From the NCBI GenBank assembly GCA_000149265.1, contig CH003429.1, positions 65,582 to 129,581 of the forward strand: a DNA stretch of 64,000 nt, written 5' to 3'. The notes under the pieces were generated by a model. That model was not told the DNA's origin. It did no database searches and saw nothing but the letters and a program-made list of their open reading frames with translations. Position 1 is the stretch's first letter. Every line of letters starts with the position of its first letter. This DNA is from Ciona savignyi. Lineage: Eukaryota; Chordata; Ascidiacea; Phlebobranchia; Cionidae. This document shows, one piece after another, positions 51,000-63,789 of this stretch. Made by a program: the position numbers and the translations under genes.

Positions 51000-53440
51000 A
51001 CTGGTAATAAGCACGTTGTAACGTCGATTAACTTTATTGCTTAACTTCCGTTTTCAAGGTCACGCAACCCATTTGCGCATAATTACCGCGATATAATCAT
51101 GATGGCGTAGTTACATCATTTTTTTAGGAATTTTGAATTTAAAGTCTCTTTTTTATAGTTTTCTTTCAAACAACCAAATTATTTAAAATTAAACGTTAAA
51201 TGGTGGTTATTCGCCGTATTTTTTTAATAACATTTGGAATTCTTTACTAGAATAATCATAAAATGTCTCATGGCATATGTTACACAGTAAACTTATAATA
51301 ATGAATTTTAGGTTGGATAGTCGGTTAAAATGAAATTAAATGAAAAAAATTGTAGAAAAAAATGTTATGCACAATCAACCGACATTTATTGTATTCACAA
51401 TTTCCCTTAAACGTTTTTGGTTATCCTTTTTTCAACATTTTTCTCTTTTAAAGTTCCAAAAAATGGAATATTGAGGTATTTCTCCAGGTTTCCATTCCCA
51501 AAATAATAAAACACAGCTTATAAGAATTTAAACGTTGTTATTCGTATTTTGTTAGCACATAAAGCGATTGTTTAAATTAACGCGATTTATTTGTCAGTTG
51601 AAGTCATTTGTTTGTTCGTTCACTCTCGCTACTTGTGTCCACTATTAGAACCCCGGTAAACATTCCGATATTGGGATTATTTGATAAACTTCGTCATGTT
51701 TTATTGCGATATTAGGTAAATTACCAAACAATAAATACAAAATATGATCAGACCAAATCGGTTGTTGAATGTTCGATTATGGTGGTCGAGGCGTTTTCCG
51801 TCCTTTGTTCTCATCAGACCTTTGTCTGGAACCAATCATGCTGCGTCATACTATCACGTCATTAGGTTATTGTGACGTCATATAGCCGATTAATGCATAC
51901 CATTGTTTAAATATTGTCAAGTCTGCATACATTAACAGAATTAGCGACGGGAAGTAAATTATAGAATTTCCATAAATTTTTACAATTCATAACTTACGTG
52001 ATAGAGAAAAATAATGTTTTGAGAATTTAGCATTTGCAAACCACACTATATACGTCTTAAAGACTTTATTTATACCAATATTTTGCTAATTAATTATATT
52101 TGACAGAAAAGATATTAATATTAAAATTTGGGTTAAAGTAGTGTGAAAACACCGAGTGAGGGAATAAGCAGAAAGACTCGACAAACACTGGGGACCTTTT
52201 TAATAATATCAATTATAATTGAAGTTTGGAGTAGAATCCTTGAAGTTGATATTTTATGCGACACCACGCCACCGTAGTAAGCAAACATTAGAATAATAGT
52301 TTGGAAAAAAAATAACTGTGTAGGTGTCTAGTTTGTATTAGATAGAAAATTAATTTTGCTTTAAATACATATTATTTTCCTTATTCAAATATAATTCATG
52401 AGAATGCTTCAATAGGTGTTGAGCGAAATTAGGTTTCTTTAAATACGAGTCTGATACCAGCACAGATAATTAACTTAAATTGCGCATTTAGTGTTTGGTA
52501 ATTTTTTTAAATATCGCAATAAAACAAAAAGAATATTTTTTCATCAAAATATCGTAACATCGGAAAAACACATGACGAAATTCATCATATAATTGTAATA
52601 TCGGAATGTTTCCCGGGGTTCCAATCGTGGACACGCGTAGCGAGAGTGAACGAACAAACAAACGACTTCAACTGACAAATAAATGGCGTTAATTTAAACA
52701 ATCGCGTTTCGCGCCCACGTGACCACGTGACAAATTACGAAATAACACAATAAGTCAATTTTGTGTTGTTTATTACGGTAAAAAAATCCTTCTAAAACGT
52801 TATTTTCCTGAAGGAAAATTGTAAATGTATATGTAGCCGAATATTTTGAAATTTTAAATTCTTAGAAAATCTGACGTTTTTTTTGCAATAAAACATAAGA
52901 ATTTATACAAGTACGTCACCGGTGATTACGTAACGGTAATTATGACGTAATTGGGTCGCGTGACCTTGGGAAACGGAAGTAAAACAATGAAGTTAATCTA
53001 CGTCGCAAGGTGCTTATTAGTTATTATCAGTGCTTGTCGAGAATTAATATTTTTCTAATAATTTTATTTGAATATTTGGTTATTTAAAAAAAACAAATAA
53101 ATCGCGTTTAATCACGTTTTGCGCCCACGTGACTATGTACGAATAACAGTTTGTGTTCCAACGTATGTTCGTTGGTTATCACATAAAACTTTATATAGAA
53201 ATAATATAATACTCAAATTATTTTTAATTAAAATTTGTAGGAAATTTATTTTTTGGCTTAATAAGTTGATTGTTTGGAATAAAAATATAAACAAAAATGT
53301 AACCGGAACTTCTGGAAATAAAATTCCAAAACCTAACTTTTCATTCGCGATAAAACATAAGCTTTGATAAGTACGTCACCGGTGATTACGGCATGGTAAT
53401 TTGATCGTGTGACTTTGGGAAACGGAATAAGATTTATTTT
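51000..53440. repeat. Palindromic spacer element 3
   Basis: Reverse module at 51005-51110, central segment at about 51740-51965, forward modules at 52908-53015 and 53368-53435. Confidence 0.75.
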
Positions 53441-54243
53441 TATTTTTTTATTTCTGCGTTTCGTTTATTTAATTTATAATCTTGTTAAATGCAAATATTA
53501 AGACGAGTTTTAAAAAAAGGTCAAATTATAATTTTAGTAAAACGTTGTTAACACTGAAAATTATCATTTTCGTTTTTTTATTAAAAAAATGTTAAATCTT
53601 TAAATGCGATAGTAATCCAACGAACTAAAAGAAAAATCGTAGTCGTTAGAATAAACAACATAAAATATCAAATAAAACGTGAAGATTGGATAAATAGAGG
53701 TCGAATTATGCCCAAAGTCAGAAATTGTTTCACTAAAAAAAATTATTTGGGAATTCAGTAAATACAACTATCGTAATCATACGTATTCCGAGTCGCCCTC
53801 CCCCCTATACGTAATCTCAAAGTGATTACGGCTACCCCATTAGAATGTTAAGCAAATATTATAACGTAGTTTTGAATAAAACAATATATTTAAAAATTTC
53901 CCAATCTGGGGATTGGCCGCATAAAAGCACCCCAAACGTAGTCTTATTAACCCAATAAAACAGTAATATTCAATCATGTGGTTTATCAGACAATTACGTT
54001 TTTAAAGTTATATTATCTGTTCGATTAAAAAGTCTAAGCAAAACTGCATCTATTAATATGTAAGAAGAGTTTTAAACGAAACTTCTTAAAATCTGTTAAT
54101 ACATACAGTAGTATATCTACAAATAATTCTAACAACCTGTTTCTAACCCTCTAATGTATACAAGGTGTTAAATAAACACTTTCTATCGAATCGTAATGAA
54201 TAACTAATATATTTCTCAACGATGTATTAATAAGATGAATCGT
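53441..54243. other. Spacer 3' of Zic copy 4
   Basis: AT-rich; matches the spacer 3' of copy 3. No gene. Confidence 0.5.
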
Positions 54244-55433
54244 TCAGACGACAAATGGTTGCGGTAATTGGAAAGGAACGTTGGTATAAGTTGGTTTATA
54301 GTGGGCTGCGTTGGCGGCTTCCTGGTAGTAATAATCGTTGTAGTAAGGTTGGTTGGTCGGTTCGTACTGAGGTTCTGTTGGTGGAACTTGTGGAAGATAT
54401 CTTTCGTGGAACAAGAACATGGGGCTGGAATTGTCTGTGACATCACATTGAGGTGACGTATTAATAGGCGATGACGTCATTCGAGGAATTAATTCCCCTC
54501 GCAAGGGATTGCAGTCGGTCACGTCCTCTGTTGTTGGTGATTGTGACGAAGTGATGACGTCACCATTGGATTCATGCATACGTATGTGCTTACGTAATGA
54601 GCTCGGATGGGTGTAGCTGCGATCGCAGCCTTCATACTTGCACGTGTAGAGTTTCTCTGTGTTGTGCATGTAGCTGTGCTTCTTACGGTCGGAACTATTC
54701 GCGAATCTTCTTTCGCAACCGGGGAATTTGCAAGGAAAAGGTCGTTCACCTGTCATAAGAATTAGTATTAGCTATGGTACTCTAAAGATATTCATCTTCG
54801 ATACACCAATGATATTAATCTCTGATACACCAATGATATTCATCTTTGATAGACCAAATGAAGGATCTCACCTGTATGAGTTCTTTGATGAATCTTCAAA
54901 TTTTCGCTTCGACCAAACATTTTACCACAATCGGGATAAGGACAGAGAAAAGGTTTTTCTCCAGTATGGACTCGAATGTGGTTGACCAACTTGTACTTGG
55001 CTTTGAAACATTTGCGTTTCCTCGAACAATCTTCCCAGTAACAAGTGTGGTCGGTCTGATCCATTCCACCCACGTGATCTCGTGTCACGTGGTTTACCAA
55101 GTCATGCATATCGTGAAATATGACATCACAAGATCGTCCGCCATGTTTCGGGTTCTTCCACTTGCAAGCGACTGGATGCGAGAGAGTCGAAGAGGTGTGC
55201 ACCGGCTGACGATTCTCCACCGGATTGTGCAGTCCAGTAGCGAGATGTAAGCTTTGATGGAAATGTGGTATCATACCATACCCAGCGTAATACGCAGCAC
55301 TTGGAACGCTGTTTAACTGCATTGGTTTTGAATCGATGGAATGTTGATGCGCTTGAAGGAATGAGGTTTGAGCTGTGAGACTGGCTCTTGGGTCGTAAGC
55401 AGCATAAGGTCTATCGCTCAATGCACTGTACAT
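54244..55433 (-). CDS. Zic-r.b: Zic-r.b (ZicL) copy 4, intact
   Basis: Nuclear Zic-type transcription factor; in Ciona, ZicL acts in notochord, nerve cord and muscle specification. Exon 1 55433-54872, 122-bp intron, exon 2 54749-54244, phase 1 junction inside the TGERP linker, 355 residues. Five C2H2 fingers: finger 1 CKWKN...C with a long Cys-Cys spacing as in Zic proteins (about 90-120), then CYWEDC (131-156), CPYPDC (164-186), CKFPGC (194-216), CKYEGC (224-246). The C-terminus is rich in Pro, Tyr and Asn and ends QLPQPFVV. Finger 1 has Lys where other copies have Met. One of two copies with an uninterrupted frame; head-to-head with copy 5. Confidence 0.93.
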
Positions 55434-55795
55434 GATATTGATTGCTGAAGTCGAATGGTGACTTGCTGCTGAGAGGACTTACTATTTGTAGCCGTCGCGT
55501 GCTACGCCTTCCTTTCCTGACACAATGACTTAATTATCTTCTTTATCTCTTCATTTATTTGACTTCCGATCGCCCGTCGCTTTCCCATGCACCCAAACAC
55601 CATTGTCGCCCGTTGTTTGCTCCAGGACGATAATTACCCCCACACTTTTGCCACGCGTGAGGACTTGGAGTTGACATTCGACACTTGCACTGCATGACCG
55701 TCCACGTTTACACGTAGCATCTCGGGGAATATTTGCACTTGCGCTACGATCTGCCAAGATACAACTTTCCAACATCCACTTTAGCACTTGGAAAA
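55434..55795 (-). promoter_or_regulatory. Conserved 5' block of Zic copy 4
   Basis: Upstream block shared with all copies; forkhead-type TGTAAAC (minus) at 55706-55712 and an AAATATT string beside it. Confidence 0.6.
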
Positions 55796-55979
55796 AACAT
55801 TTGGATCTCTGTTTTTGTCATTAAAATATATTGGCGCAGGTGTGAGATATATATATAATTTTAAATATATTTTTATTCTCGATTTAATGTTAGTATGGAA
55901 ATCTACAACATCAATATTTTGTATGATTTTAACAACGAAATATTTAAATAAAATAATTAATAAATATAAATTTCCCAAA

Positions 55980-57680
55980 AGAACTGATAATAAGCACCTT
56001 GTAACGTCGATTAACTCCATTGTTTTACTTCCGTTTTCAAGGTCACGCGACCCAATTACGCCATAATTACCCTGACGTAATCACGATGGCGTAGTTACAT
56101 CATTTTTTTATGAATTTCTATTCCTTTTTTTTCAAACAACCAAATTATTTTAAACCTAACGTGAATTCTTTGCCATTCGACGTATTTTTTAAATCAACAT
56201 TTCGAAATCTTTATTGGAATAATTATAAAGTGTCTCGTGCTATGATTTCTACAGTAAATTTAAAATAATGAATATTAGGTTGGATAGTCGGTCAAAATAA
56301 AAATTGTTTTTTGTGGGAAAAGTATGTTATCCACAATTTACCCACGTATATTGCCAAAATAATAAAACACAGCTAACATGAATTTTTAAGTTGTTATTCG
56401 TGTTTTGTTAGCACATAAAGTGATTGTTTAAATTAACGCGATTTATTTGTCAGTTGAATTCATATGTTTGTTCGTTCACTCTCGCTACGCGTGTCCACGA
56501 TTGGAACCCCGGGATACATTCCGATATTACGATTATTTTATGAACTTTTTGATGCTTTATTGCGATGTTACGTAATGTACGAAATAATAAATACAAAATA
56601 TGATTAGACCAAATCGGTTGTTGAATGTTCGATTATGGTGGTCGAGGCGTTTTCCGTCCTTTGTTCTCATCAGACCTTTGTCTGCAGCCAATCATGCTGC
56701 ATCATACCATCACGTCATTAAGTTATGTGACGTCATAAAGCCAATCAATGAATACCATTGTTTAAATATTGCCAAGTCTGCATCATTAGAATTAGCGACG
56801 GGAAGTAAATTATTAAAATTTCTATGAATTCTTGCAATCCATACTTTACCTAATAGAGAAGAATATTTAGTGATTTTAGCAAAACCCTTTTAATAATATC
56901 CGTTATAAATGATGTAAGTTCAGAGCACTCTCCTTAAAGTAGATATCATATCCGACAAACAACGCCACCGTAGTAAACATTAATAATTTTAAAAGGGAAA
57001 AATTGTGTGTTGGTGTCAAAGTTGTATAAGGTGCGAAGTTAATTTTGCTTGAACTGTATATAAACATCCTTAGGTCCTTATTCAAATAGAATAAATCAGG
57101 ATTCTTATAAATGTCTTAAGCGTAATTATCTATTCAACTATTATTTGTGCAATACCATAATAAATCAATGTTTTTAAAATTATTGTTCATCTAATATCGC
57201 ATAAAGCAGGAGAAAGTTCATCAAATATTGTTATATTGGAATGTTTCCCGGGGTTCCAATCATGGACACGCGTAGCGAGAGTGAACGAACAAACAAACGT
57301 CTTCGACTGACAAATAAATGGTGTTAATTTAAACAATCGCGTTTTGCGCCCACGTGCCAACGAATAACAAAATAATTTCCACTGGATTTTAGTCAAACTA
57401 ATTCTATTTATTATGGTAAATAAATTCTTTCAGAATTTCAAAAAAATTGTTTGCTTAAAGGAAAATGTGTATGGAAATTACACCGGAAATTTTTAAATTC
57501 CAAATTCTTAAAAAACTAAACGTTATATTCGCGATGAAACCTAAGTAATGATATAAGTACGTCACCGGTGATCACGTAGCGGTCATTATGACGTAATTAG
57601 GTCGCGTGACCTTGGGAAACGGAAGTAAAACAATAAAGTTAATCGACGAAAAAAGGTGCTTATTATCAGTGCTTGTCGGG
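55980..57680. repeat. Palindromic spacer element 4, between divergent Zic copies
   Basis: Reverse module at 55985-56095, central segment at about 56595-56820, forward module at 57555-57660. It lacks the second forward module and lies between the divergent promoters of copies 4 and 5. Confidence 0.75.
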
Positions 57681-57886
57681 AATTAACATTTTTCCAATTG
57701 TTTTGTTAGGTAATTTCTTTCGTTTCTAATTTACGATGTTGTTGGAATCACACAAAGAATTAATGGCGGCGTGACAATTCCATGACAACATTAAACCGAG
57801 ATTAAATATAATTTTAAACAGATATAATTCACGACCAGTTTCAGACCAAATATATATTTTAGTGACATAAACAGAACCAAATGGTT

Positions 57887-58254
57887 ATTTTTCAAGTGCT
57901 AAAGTCGATGTTGGAGAGTTGTATCTTGGCAGATCGTAGTGCAAGTGCAAATATTCCCCGAGATGCTACGTGTAAACGTGGACTGTCATGCAGTGCAAGT
58001 GTCGAATGTCAACTCCAAGTCCTCACGCGTGGCAAAAGTTTGGGGGTAATTATCGTCCTGGAGCAAACAACGGGCGACAATGGTGTTTGGGTGCATGGCG
58101 AAAGCGACGGGCGATCGGAAGTCAAATAAATGAAGAGATAAAGAAGATAATTAAGTCATTGTGCCAGGAAAGGAAGGCGTAGCACGCGACGGCTACAAAT
58201 AGTAAGTCTTCTCAGCAGCAAGTCATCATTCGACTTTAGACAGCAATCAATATC
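57887..58254 (+). promoter_or_regulatory. Conserved 5' block of Zic copy 5
   Basis: Plus-strand version of the block found before the other four copies. TGTAAAC at 57971-57977; gcaaatattcc just upstream. Confidence 0.6.
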
Positions 58255-59447
58255 ATGTACAGTGCATTGAGCGATAGACCTTATGCTGCTTACGACCCAA
58301 GAGCCAGTCTCACAGCTCAAACCTCATTCCTTCAAGCGCATCAACATTCCATCGATTCCAAACCAATGCAGTTAAACAACGTTCCAAGTGCTGCGTATTA
58401 CGCTGGGTATGGAATGATTCCACATTTTCCTCAAAGCTTACATCTCGCTACTGGATGGCACAATCCGGTGGAGAATCGTCCGCCGGTGCACACCTCTTCG
58501 ACTCTCTCGCATCCAGTCGCTTGCAAGTGGATGAACCCGAAACATGGCGGACGATCTTGTGATGTCATATTCCACGATATGCATGACTTGGTAAACCACG
58601 TGACACGAGATCACGTGGGTGGAATGGATCAGACCGATCACACTTGTTACTGGGAAGATTGTTCGAGGAAACGCAAATGTTTCAAAGCCAAGTACAAGTT
58701 GGTCAACCACATTCGAGTTCACACTGGAGAGAAACCTTTTCTCTGTCCTTATCCCGATTGTGGTAAAATGTTCGGTCGAAGCGAAAATTTGAAGATTCAT
58801 CAAAGAACTCATACAGGTGAGATCCTTCATTTGGTTTATTAGATATAAATATTCTTGGTGTATCAAAGATAAATATCATTGGTGTATCAGTGATTAATAT
58901 CATTAGTGTACCATAGCTAATATTAATTCTTATGACAGGTGAACGACCTTTCCCTTGCAAATTCCCCGGTTGCGAAAGAAGATTCGCGAATAGTTCCGAC
59001 CGTAAAAAGCACAGCTACATGCACAACACAGAGAAACTCTACACGTGCAAGTATGAAGGCTGCGATCGAAGCTACACTCATCCGAGCTCATTACGTAAGC
59101 ACATACGTATCCACGAATCCAATGGTGACGTCATCACTTCGTCACAATCACCAACAACAGAAGACGCGATTACCGACTGCAATCCCTTACGAGGGGAATT
59201 AATTCCTCGAATGGCGTCCTCGCCTATTAATACGTCACCTCAATGTGATGTCACAGACAATTCCAGCCTCATGTTCTTGTTTCACGAAAGGAATCTTCCA
59301 CAAGTTTCACCAACAGAACCTCAGAACGAACCGACCAACCAACCTTACTACAACGATTATTACTACCAAGAAGCCGCCAACGCAGCCCACTATAAACCAA
59401 CTTATACCAACGTTCCTTTCCAATTACCGCAACCATTTGTCGCCTGA
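58255..59447 (+). CDS. Zic-r.b: Zic-r.b (ZicL) copy 5, intact and inverted
   Basis: Exon 1 58255-58816, 122-bp intron, exon 2 58939-59447, 356 residues. N-terminal 89 residues without known domain ([20 protein letters not shown] start), five C2H2 fingers at about 90-120, 131-156, 164-186, 194-216, 224-246, and a C-terminus rich in Pro, Tyr and Asn ending QLPQPFVA. Differs from copy 4 in several places: RIHESNG for [15 protein letters not shown] with one residue more, PPVHTSS for QPVHTSS. The only plus-strand member of the array. A SINE-tail fragment lies about 50 bp after its stop. Confidence 0.93.
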
Positions 59448-59497
59448 TCCATTCATATTATTAATAAATCGTTGAGAAATATATTAGTTATTCATCT

Positions 59498-59595
59498 GCA
59501 ATAACTCCGGTAACCCGACGGTGGGCGTGAGGTGATCTGACGATTGCCAGTGTGTTAACACCCTTGTTTTTTCTATTCAATGGGATAAACATGAA
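59498..59595 (+). mobile_element. SINE family 2 tail fragment
   Basis: taactccggtaacccgacgg, tctgacgattgccagtgtg, ttaacaccc and gggataaacatgaatatcc follow the tail order of the family. It lies within the probable 3' UTR or flank of Zic copy 5. Confidence 0.7.
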
Positions 59596-60494
59596 TATCC
59601 TTTTCATCTTCGTGTCCAAAGGAGGGTTAGAAAACATTTATTAAAATTTATGTATTTTTTTTATCAAATCGAAATAAAACTTTTAGATATGGTAGATGGA
59701 TAACATAAAACATATATGTCAAACCTAAGATTTGTGGTTTTACCCTGTCGACATAACACTCATCATTAAGTACCTTTTAACATCTTACGTAAGTAAACTT
59801 ATATAAAAAAAATTAAAACTGAGCAATAAAGATAGTCAATTTTTCTAATTACTTATACCACGAAATTTTGGAAATAATTTTCATCAAACGCATCCGTCCA
59901 AAATCATCTATAAAGTGACTTATGGAATTAGAATGAAAATTTTAGATGTGGTATCTAACATTACGTGACTATCATTCGCGATTATAAGTACCTTTCGCTT
60001 TCACCTTGTGCGATTATTATTTAGAATAATAAAGCCCAGATACGCAAAAATTTTATTGTGAAACTTCATTATTGTGAAGTGTTATTAATTTAATTTAAAT
60101 TCACACAATTTTTTTCATGTGATTTTAACACAATATCTAAAACTCCGAAATGTAACAAGGAAAGATATGCAATCAAACAATCAACAAAAACACGATATTT
60201 TAGAAATCAACTCAACGCAAGGAACCAGAAATATGTGGCAAGTAAACTTAACAGAAGCACGGTAGAAATCTATTTAAATTCCAACTTTACAATCGTAATA
60301 AAGTAAAAAATGCTATAAATTGGTGTGATATAAAGACTTTCATTTTATTATCTGTTAGTATGATTATTAACGCTGTTGTGCAAAATGTAATCAAACAATA
60401 ATATAAAGTGTACCACTTCGAACGTATTTGAAACTTAACTCGTGTGACGTCACAAACATTCGCGAGTATAAGCGCTGTTTGGCAACCAACTTTA
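59596..60494. other. Intergenic stretch before the 5S gene
   Basis: AT-rich with no coding signal. The last 65 bases act as the 5S upstream region. Confidence 0.5.
60467..60472 (+). promoter_or_regulatory. TATA-like box of the 5S gene
   Basis: TATAAG lies 28 to 23 bases before the predicted 5S start, where an upstream pol III TATA-like element is often found. A tgacgtca palindrome lies 20-odd bases further upstream. Confidence 0.5.
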
Positions 60495-60613
60495 GCCTGC
60501 GACTATACCACGTTTAGAACACCCCATCTCGTCCGATCTGGGAAGTTAAGCAACGTCAGGCCCGGTTAGTACTTGGATGGGTGACCGCCTGGGAATACCT
60601 GGTGTTGTAGGCG
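60495..60613 (+). rRNA. 5S ribosomal RNA
   Basis: 119 bp matching eukaryotic 5S rRNA from GCCTGCGACTATACCAC to GGTGTTGTAGGC. The two ends pair over nine positions (GCCTGCGAC with GTTGTAGGC, including G-U pairs). The internal control region is present: AAGTTAAGCAACGT (box A) and TTAGTACTTGGATGGGTGACC (box C). A TTTT run directly after the gene (60614-60617) is the pol III stop. Only one copy is in the window. Confidence 0.95.
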
Positions 60614-60617
60614 TTTT
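60614..60617 (+). terminator. Pol III terminator of the 5S gene
   Basis: Run of four T directly after the mature 3' end. Confidence 0.75.
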
Positions 60618-60894
60618 ATTATTGCTGATCCGCAATCCAGTTTGGTTTCAAATAATCAAACAATTTATCACTTAACGCACATTTTTACCCCAATTTCACC
60701 ATTTTGTTCCGTTTAACTGATATTCGCGGTTGTTCTTTACATCGAATTGCATTTTAACATTTTCTAGATCTATCAGAAAATAACTTTAAACATCTTTATA
60801 TTTACCGAACATCTTTATTCTGATAAAGATAGGAAAATTTTAAATTGGTTTGTTAAAACGACTTTTACCGATTTCTATAAGATATGTGATCAAA

Positions 60895-63300
60895 CAGGCC
60901 GTTAAACTCGGTAATGTTAGCATGGAATGTAAACATCATTAATATTTTGTACAATGTCAACAAACAACATTGTGAATTAAACAGACCAACCAAATATTCA
61001 AATAAAATTATTAGGAAAATATGAATTCCCGACAAGCACTGGTAATAAGCACCTTTCGACGTAGATTAACTTCATTGTTTTACTTCCGTTTCCCAAGGTC
61101 ACACGACCTAATTACGTCATAATTACCGTGACGTAATCACCGGTGACGTACTTATATCATTGCTTAGGTTTCATCGCGAATGAAAACGTCAGTTTTCTAA
61201 GAATTTTGAATTTTAAATTTTCCCGTGTATTTTCCATACACATTTTTTTCAAGCAAATAACATTTTTTAACATTCTGGAAGGATTTATTTACCATAATAA
61301 ATAAAACAAGTTTAACTAAAATCCATTAGAAATTATTTTGTTATACGTAATTTAGCACGTGGGCGCGAAACGCGAATGTTTAAATTAACGCGATTTATTT
61401 GTCAGTTGAAGTCATTTGTTTGTTCGTTCACTCTCGCTACGCGTGTCCATGATTGGAACCCCGGAAAATAATCCGATATTATTTGATAAACTTCGTCATG
61501 CTGTATTGCGATATTAGGTAATTAACCAGACAGCAAATGCAAAACAATATTGAATAGAAGTTATTTGTGCTGTTATCAGACTATTATTTCATGAACACGT
61601 AATTTCGCATAAAATATATATAAGTATTCTTTTTCATTATACTTAAATAAATACAGACATACAAGCTTGACACCAATACACAATTGTTACTTTTGAAATT
61701 CGAATTGCAATTTAACATAAAATTTGCTAGATCTATTAGAAAATAACTTTAAGCATCTTTATTTTTACCAAACATCGTTATTCTGATAAATAAAGAAAAA
61801 AGTAAAAATTATTTTTTTAAACGACTTTTACTGATTTTTATAAACTGTGTGATTAAAACGGCCGTTAAACTCAGTTTAATGTTAGCATGAAATATAAACA
61901 TCCTAACTATTTTGTACAATGTCAACAACCAACATTGTGAAACAGTTCAACCTAATGTTCAAATAAAATTATTGCGAAAATATGAATTCCCGACTAACAC
62001 TGATAATAAGCACATTGTGACGTCGATTAACTTTATTGTTTTACTTCCGTTTCCCAAGGTCACACGACATAATTACCGTGACGTAATCACCGGTGACGTG
62101 TTTATACCATTCCTTAGGTATTATCGCGAATGAAGAGTCTAGTTTTCTTAGAATTTGAAATTTAGTAATTTCCGGTGTAATTTCCATACATATTTTCCCC
62201 CAATCAAACACATTTTTCAACATTCTGGAAGGATTTCTTTACCATAATAAATAAAAGAAGTTTAACTAAACTCCATTAGAAATTATTTTGTTATTCGTAA
62301 TTTGGCACGTGGGAGCGAAACGCGATTGTTTAAATTAACGCGATTTATTTGTCAGTTGGAGTATTTGTTTGTTCGTTCACTCTCGCTACGCGTGTCCACG
62401 ATTGGAACACCGGGAAACATTCGGATATTACTATTCTTTGATGAACTTCGTCATGCTTTATTGCGATATTAGGTAGATTTATCTATGATGGTATTAGACC
62501 AGTAATAGTTAAATAGATAATTATGCTCAAAACATTTATAAGAAACCTGATTTATTCTATTTGAATAAGGACCTAAGGATGCTTATATACATTTCAAGAG
62601 AAAGTAATTGCGCACCTAATACAATCTTGACACCAACACACAATTTTTCCCTATTAAAATTATTATTGTTTACTAAGGTCCCAGTATGTGTTGATTTATT
62701 CGATTTATATTCTCACTCGGTGTTTTCACGCCACTTTACCCGAGATTTAATATCAATATCTTCTGCGTCAAATATGATAATTAAACATAGTCTTAGTGGG
62801 GTAAATTGTGTGGTTTGCAATTGCTAAAATCACAAAACAATATTCTTTTCTAAAACGTAAAATATGGATTGCAAGAATTCATAGAAATTTCAATAATTTA
62901 CTTCCCGTCGCTAATTCTACTGATGCAGACTTGGACAATATTTAAACAATGGTATGCATTAATCAGCTATATGACGTTAAATAACCTAATGACGTGATAG
63001 TAGGACGCAGCATAATTGGCTGCAGACAAAGGTCTGATGAGAACAAAGGACGGAAAACGCCTCGACCACCATAATCGAATATTCAACAACCGATTTGATC
63101 TGATCATATTTTGTATTTATTATTTGGTTAAGTATGTAAATAGAAAGCATGACGAAGTTCATCAAATAATCGTAATATCGGAATATTTCCCGGGGTTCCA
63201 ATCGTGAACACGCGTAGCGAGAGTGAACGAACAAACAAATGACTTCAGCTGACAAATACATGGTGTTAATTTAAACAATCGCTTTATGTGCTAACGAAAT
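60895..63300. repeat. Rearranged palindromic spacer elements beyond the array
   Basis: Two reverse modules in tandem (about 61030-61155 and 61990-62105), followed by the central segment on the opposite strand (about 62880-63110) compared with the array spacers. Parts of 62400-63290 match the inverse of 56400-57300. No Zic coding sequence accompanies them. Confidence 0.7.
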
Positions 63301-63558
63301 ACGAATAACAACGTTTAAATTTATTAGATGTGCTTTATTCATTTGAAAACCTGAACAAATATACTGAAATATTCAATTAAATTTTTGAATATTTAAATAT
63401 GAAATATTGGTAACAGGTAAACAAAATTCTTTCACTGAAATTGATAATCTATTTAAACGTTGGTAGAGTTTGCATAACATATATTTGCTAGAAAACTAAA
63501 TCTCGTTTTTACTGACAATTCAAACCGACATTTATTATCATGAGTTTACTGTACAATC

Positions 63559-63658
63559 NNNNNNNNNNNNNNNNNNNNNNNNNNNNNNNNNNNNNNNNNN
63601 NNNNNNNNNNNNNNNNNNNNNNNNNNNNNNNNNNNNNNNNNNNNNNNNNNNNNNNNNN
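63559..63658. other. Assembly gap of 100 N
   Basis: Exactly 100 undefined bases, the usual placeholder for a gap of unknown size. Confidence 1.
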
Positions 63659-63789
63659 GAACACTCCAGTAAAAAAGGGAATGTTGCTTTGAAAATACGG
63701 CGAATGACAAAAAATTTACGTTTTGTTTAAAATAACTTGTTGTTTAAAAGAGAACTATACAAAAATCGAATGGAATCGAATTCCTAAAA

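Noticed and set aside
58438..58866. Long open frames opposite Zic exon 1 in every copy
   Set aside because: Shadows of the conserved coding strand; no independent start or splice signals.
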